NCBI RefSeq assembly: GCF_900156155.1
Contig: NZ_FTMD01000017.1
Span: 1 to 64,000, forward strand
DNA length: 64,000 nt
Direction: 5' to 3'
Source of the DNA: Aromatoleum tolulyticum
GTDB taxonomy: Bacteria; Pseudomonadota; Gammaproteobacteria; Burkholderiales; Rhodocyclaceae
Positions 60,873 through 64,000 of the stretch are shown piece by piece. The notes beneath the pieces are model-generated. The model saw only the letters and a list, made by a program, of their open reading frames with translations, ran no database searches and was not told the DNA's origin. Made by a program: the position numbers and the translations under genes. The number at the start of each line of letters is the position of its first letter. Position 1 is the stretch's first letter.

Positions 60873-61874
60873 TCAGAACGCCAGCCGCGGCGGCGCTTCC
60901 TGGACGATGCAGCGTTGCCGGCGGTCGGCCTCGGTGAGGGTGGGGCGCTCGCGCGGGCTCGCGGCGGGACGGATGCCGAAGATCTCGGCGAGGTTGGCGC
61001 GCGCATCGTGCACGGGGTGGAGGAGCGCAGCGGGGCCGGTGAGCAGGGGCGTGACCCCGGGGCCATGTCCGCTCACCGTGCTGTCGCCGTGCACGATCAC
61101 GCCGATCGTGACGCGCCCGGACGCGTACACGGGGCCGCGGCGGGTGTCGGCGTCGGTGATCGCGACCATGTCGCCGAAACGCAGGCTGCCCAGGCGGTAG
61201 CGCGCGCGGGTGGCGCGGTCGGCCAGCTGGATGTCGTAGTCGCCGCGCCAGGCGGTGTTCTTGCCCAGGCCGGAGCCCATGATGCGGGCCGGCACGAGAT
61301 GGGTGACCGGCACGTGCAGGCGTCCGTCACGTTCGAGGAGGCCCCAGCGGCGCAGCAGGCGCGGCGCGCAGTTGAGCACTTCAATGCGCGGATGCCCGGT
61401 CAGGCGCAGACCCTGGCCGTGCGAGACGATCTGCACCCGGTCGCCGATCTGCAGGCGCCGCAGCACTTCGGTCGGGAAGTCGACGAGCACGTGATTCACG
61501 CCGCCGTGCTTGCCGGTGACCAGTCCCGTCTTGCCCGTGCAGGGGCCGCTGACGATGCGCGCGAGGTTGCCGACGCAGGCGTAGGTGATGAGGGCGTTGT
61601 TGGGGCCGTCGCGCGGTCCGACCACCTCGCGGCCGTTGTTGTGCAGCGCCGCGCCCGGCTCGATGTGATCGCCGGCGAGGCCGACGCAAGGGTCGCCGAT
61701 GCGCTTGTTCAGCACGATGCCGCCGGTCCCGGGGAGCACGCGCGGCACGCCGTCGTGGCCGATGCGGTAGGCCGACGCACGGGCGACGGGGTGGGCGACC
61801 TGGCCCTGCACGGACACGGCGACGAGCTCGTCCGTGTTGAGCCGTGGTGCGGAGGATGGTGTCCGGGGGTTCAT
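60873..61874 (-). CDS. DUF4438-type protein
   Basis: A 333-residue soluble protein. It resembles the DUF4438 family: NTDELVAVSVQGQVAHPVAR at the N-terminus, VLPGTGGIVLNKRIGDPCVG, LITYACVGNLARIVSGPCTG and GKHGGVNHVLVDFPTEVL follow. The sequence is rich in Gly-x-Asp and beta turns; the function of the family is not known. It is the last gene of a minus-strand cluster with short spacers (15 bases to the next gene), which runs off the right edge of the window. Confidence 0.75.
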   Translation of the reverse strand: MNPRTPSSAPRLNTDELVAVSVQGQVAHPVARASAYRIGHDGVPRVLPGTGGIVLNKRIGDPCVGLAGDHIEPGAALHNNGREVVGPRDGPNNALITYACVGNLARIVSGPCTGKTGLVTGKHGGVNHVLVDFPTEVLRRLQIGDRVQIVSHGQGLRLTGHPRIEVLNCAPRLLRRWGLLERDGRLHVPVTHLVPARIMGSGLGKNTAWRGDYDIQLADRATRARYRLGSLRFGDMVAITDADTRRGPVYASGRVTIGVIVHGDSTVSGHGPGVTPLLTGPAALLHPVHDARANLAEIFGIRPAASPRERPTLTEADRRQRCIVQEAPPRLAF

Positions 61875-61889
61875 GCCATTCCCGTTCTG

Positions 61890-62723
61890 CTAGACGAAGT
61901 ACCACCAGGCGCGGGCATCGCGCCACGGGTCGGCCGCCGCGCGGGGGGGCTTGGCGGTCGCGTCTTCGCCATCGACGCCTCCCGCGGGGGCCGGCTGCGA
62001 GAGGGATCCTGCGTCCCCGGTCATCATGTGCACGACCGCGAGACGCGGCAGGCGCTGCGCCATGCTGGCGAGTCCCGCCGCCGCCAGGGCGTCGCGCAGC
62101 AGGGTCCGTTCGGCGGCGAACAGCGATTCGGGCGGAACCGGGTCGAGCAGCGCCGTGTCGAGGTCGAGTCGGTGCAGCGCGCGCACGGGCCAAGGTTCCT
62201 CGTCGCGCACGCGTGCCGTCAGCACCATGGCGGCGTCGAGGGCTGCGGACAGGGCGAGCGTGTCGAGGCTCGCCTGCAGCGGGTCCCACAGCGGCGGCCA
62301 GCCGCGCGCGATGTCGCTGCCCGCGTCGCCCGCACGGTCGGCGAGGCTCTCGGCGAGGCGTTCGTAGCGGTCGACCAGGCCCGCGTCGGCATGGTCCTTG
62401 AGCTGGGATTCGGCGAAGCGGTCGCCGACCCAGCGGAACGGCCAGGAGCCGGCGTCGGTGCGGTCGCGCAGGGTGATCCACGCCTGCAGGACCTCGCTGC
62501 GCGGGGCGAGGAGATCGGGCGCATCCTCGTGCGCGAGGCGCGGCATCAGCAGTTCGCTCGCATCGATGAGCTGCCAGAAGGCGCGCGTGAGCCAGGGCTC
62601 GGTGACGTAGGTGAGCCGCAGCGCAAGCTCCAGGCCCCAGGACGAGCCCAGCACCAGCGCGGGATCGAGCACGCACGCGAGCTTGCGGCTGCGCACCGAG
62701 ACGAGGAGATCGTCGGCCAGCAT
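61890..62723 (-). CDS. Hypothetical protein of the DUF4438 cluster
   Basis: A 277-residue protein that I do not recognise. It is probably soluble and helical, with many Leu, Ala, Arg and Asp residues; features are LADDLLVSVRSRKLACVLDP at the start and ARAWWYFV at the end. A Pro/Gly/Ala-rich segment near residue 245 looks like a linker. It has no signal peptide. It lies between the DUF4438 gene (15 bases) and another unknown gene (24 bases), so its function is presumably tied to theirs. Confidence 0.6.
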   Translation of the reverse strand: MLADDLLVSVRSRKLACVLDPALVLGSSWGLELALRLTYVTEPWLTRAFWQLIDASELLMPRLAHEDAPDLLAPRSEVLQAWITLRDRTDAGSWPFRWVGDRFAESQLKDHADAGLVDRYERLAESLADRAGDAGSDIARGWPPLWDPLQASLDTLALSAALDAAMVLTARVRDEEPWPVRALHRLDLDTALLDPVPPESLFAAERTLLRDALAAAGLASMAQRLPRLAVVHMMTGDAGSLSQPAPAGGVDGEDATAKPPRAAADPWRDARAWWYFV

Positions 62724-62747
62724 CGCACGTCATCCCGCGGTCGCCGT

Positions 62748-63839
62748 TCAGGCGCTGACCGGCTGAGGCACACCGAGCACGCTCTTGAGCGCCGGCGTGA
62801 CGCCCGGGAAGCCGCGGCCTTCCGGGGTCATCCGGTAGGCGGCGACCCAGGCCTCGGCGTGGGCCCCCATCGGGCGGATCACGCTCTGGAACAGGATCGG
62901 GTCGATCGCCGTCTTGAAGTCGTTGTCGGCGACGAATTGCAGGATGCGCCGCCCGCTCTCGGCCATCTTGGCGCGCTGCGAGGGTTCGGCGACGCCGCCG
63001 AGGTGGCGGTTGGAGACGATCTCGACGACGTCCCATTTCGTGTTGGCGTCGAAGGCCTTCTTGATGTCGGGCGCGTCGAGGAGCTGCAGCACGGTCTTCA
63101 GGTAATGCCCGGTCTCCATCGCCAGCGCGAAGATGTTGCCGTAGGTCGAGCGGTCGAGCGCGTAGCGCAGGTCCAGCCCGATGCGCTGCACCGTGGCGAC
63201 GCTGCCGAAGGGGCGCTGCTCGATGAGCTGGCCGCCGCGGATCACCTCGCCGATCAGCAGGTCGCGGAAGTACTGGCCGACGGCGACCATGAAGCCGACG
63301 ATCTGGCGATGGAAGTTGCGGTTCACCACCGCGCCCGCCGGCGCCTGCGCGGTGCCGTAGTTGAAGGCGCGGCGGTACGCGATCATGCGGTCGTTGAGCG
63401 TATAGCGCAGCGGCGTCCATTTCTGCAGCAGGTACAGGCCGCGTGCGCCGGGGCCGCGCTGGATGCGCATCTTGCCGAGGCGGAAGAGGCGCAGCAGCAC
63501 CTCGACGACCTGGAAGATCTTCATGCGCTCGTGCTGGTAGATGTAGTACAGCTCGGCCGCCGCGTGCAGCTGGCTGGGCACGACGGCGTCGTCGAAGTCG
63601 GGCTGGATGTACGGATAGGCGATCTGGTCGAACTCCGGCGCACCGTCGTCGCCGAAGCCGATCAGGTCGAGGAAGCCGTCGCGCCCGCTGCCGTTGGCCG
63701 CGCCCTTGAGCAGTTCGCCGAAGCGCTGTTCGAACTGTTGTTCGAAGGGCTGGCGCTGCTCGGGCGGCAGGTTCGCCAGCTGGTCGCGCAGGAAGGTTTC
63801 CCAAAGGCGCTGGATGGTTTCGGTGGTCTGGAAGCTCAT
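62748..63839 (-). CDS. Hypothetical protein of the DUF4438 cluster
   Basis: A 363-residue protein, not recognised. It starts MSFQTTETIQRLWETFLRDQ with a Gln-rich helical region, and contains ELYYIYQHERMKIFQVVEVL and LYLLQKWTPLRYTLNDRM; mainly helical with aromatic residues. There is no clear signal peptide and no classical membrane helix. AGGAGCGAAACC precedes the ATG, a good ribosome binding site. It ends 24 bases before the next unknown gene and begins 27 bases after the partial gene at the edge. Confidence 0.65.
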   Translation of the reverse strand: MSFQTTETIQRLWETFLRDQLANLPPEQRQPFEQQFEQRFGELLKGAANGSGRDGFLDLIGFGDDGAPEFDQIAYPYIQPDFDDAVVPSQLHAAAELYYIYQHERMKIFQVVEVLLRLFRLGKMRIQRGPGARGLYLLQKWTPLRYTLNDRMIAYRRAFNYGTAQAPAGAVVNRNFHRQIVGFMVAVGQYFRDLLIGEVIRGGQLIEQRPFGSVATVQRIGLDLRYALDRSTYGNIFALAMETGHYLKTVLQLLDAPDIKKAFDANTKWDVVEIVSNRHLGGVAEPSQRAKMAESGRRILQFVADNDFKTAIDPILFQSVIRPMGAHAEAWVAAYRMTPEGRGFPGVTPALKSVLGVPQPVSA

Positions 63840-63866
63840 GGTTTCGCTCCTGGGGGCAGACGGGCG

Positions 63867-64000
63867 TCAGGCGTTTCCTTGGTCGTCCTGGATACGCAGC
63901 GCGGCAATCTCCGCGCACAGCTGCTGCATTTCGCTCCAGCGCCGGGCGCGGTGGGCGGGCGTGGGGTCGTCGAATTTTTTCAAGGCCTGGTCGAAGCGGT
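63867..64000 (-). CDS. Hypothetical protein, C-terminal fragment (cut by window edge)
   Basis: The last 43 residues of a gene that begins right of the window. The readable part, with ALKKFDDPTPAHRARRWSEM and then AALRIQDDQGNA before the stop, looks like a helical coiled C-terminus. The frame is uninterrupted to the edge and stands 27 bases ahead of the next gene in the same direction. It is too short for a family assignment. Confidence 0.5.
   Translation of the reverse strand, partial: RFDQALKKFDDPTPAHRARRWSEMQQLCAEIAALRIQDDQGNA

Noticed and set aside
1-64000. tRNA, rRNA, CRISPR arrays, insertion sequences, prophage or integrase genes
   Set aside because: Looked for characteristic sequences and repeats; none was seen. 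The only repeats are the three palindromic intergenic elements.

Overview
The window reads as a chromosomal segment of a high-GC betaproteobacterium. The most likely home is the Rhodocyclales (Azoarcus/Aromatoleum/Thauera-like). That is an inference from overall gene style: a beta-alanine/(methyl)malonate-semialdehyde pair, a nusB-ribH-ribB-ribE cluster with a RibBX-type fusion, a dsbD-cutA pair, many two-component genes, a MASE1 sensor kinase and a CcoG homologue. No tRNA, rRNA, CRISPR array, insertion sequence or prophage was seen.

Layout. 1-10.4 kb: the end of a branched-chain amino-acid ABC ATPase, a TPR/glycosyltransferase/FkbM-methyltransferase fusion, an EamA exporter with a divergent LysR regulator, a MASE1 histidine kinase with a FixJ-type regulator, a Na+/H+ antiporter homologue, a macrodomain protein, and a PepSY/cytochrome b561 pair. 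10.4-14.3 kb: beta-alanine (or valine) catabolism, with an mmsA/bauC-like dehydrogenase, a bauA-like omega-aminotransferase and a divergent LysR regulator. 14.6-23.7 kb: housekeeping genes (HU, DEAD-box helicase with a long leader, riboflavin cluster with nusB, dsbD, cutA, Mut7-C protein) interrupted by two palindromic repeats. 23.7-38.1 kb: a dense signalling island of ten genes (receivers, a PAS/ATPase protein, a PAS-only protein, two large hybrid kinases each ending in an HPt domain, a solute-binding protein without transporter, a small XRE-like protein, a REC-HPt protein and a REC-EAL phosphodiesterase). It looks like one branched phosphorelay with a c-di-GMP output.

38.1-54.2 kb is mixed accessory and stress content: a DUF900-type hydrolase, a DUF3108 protein, a VOC protein, a LysR/NAD(P)-binding pair, a possible BNR-propeller / ubiquitin-like / TIR-ankyrin operon, PsiF, ferredoxin-NADP reductase, a DM13 protein, a SagB-like double nitroreductase, a ferritin-like protein, UspA, TerC, a MocR-type regulator and NorE/NorF-like oxidase accessory subunits. 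54.4-64 kb: CcoG, DUF1992, an ABC-2 exporter (NodIJ-like), GST, a small hydrolase with a [2Fe-2S] ferredoxin, VanZ, and a four-gene minus-strand cluster of largely unknown function (a DUF4438 protein plus three unrecognised proteins) that runs off the right edge.

The best candidates for something undescribed are the signalling island, especially the solute-binding-protein/hybrid-kinase pair, the BNR/ubiquitin-like/TIR-ankyrin cluster, and the unknown cluster at the right edge. All functional assignments rest on motif and family recognition by eye; no database search was run.
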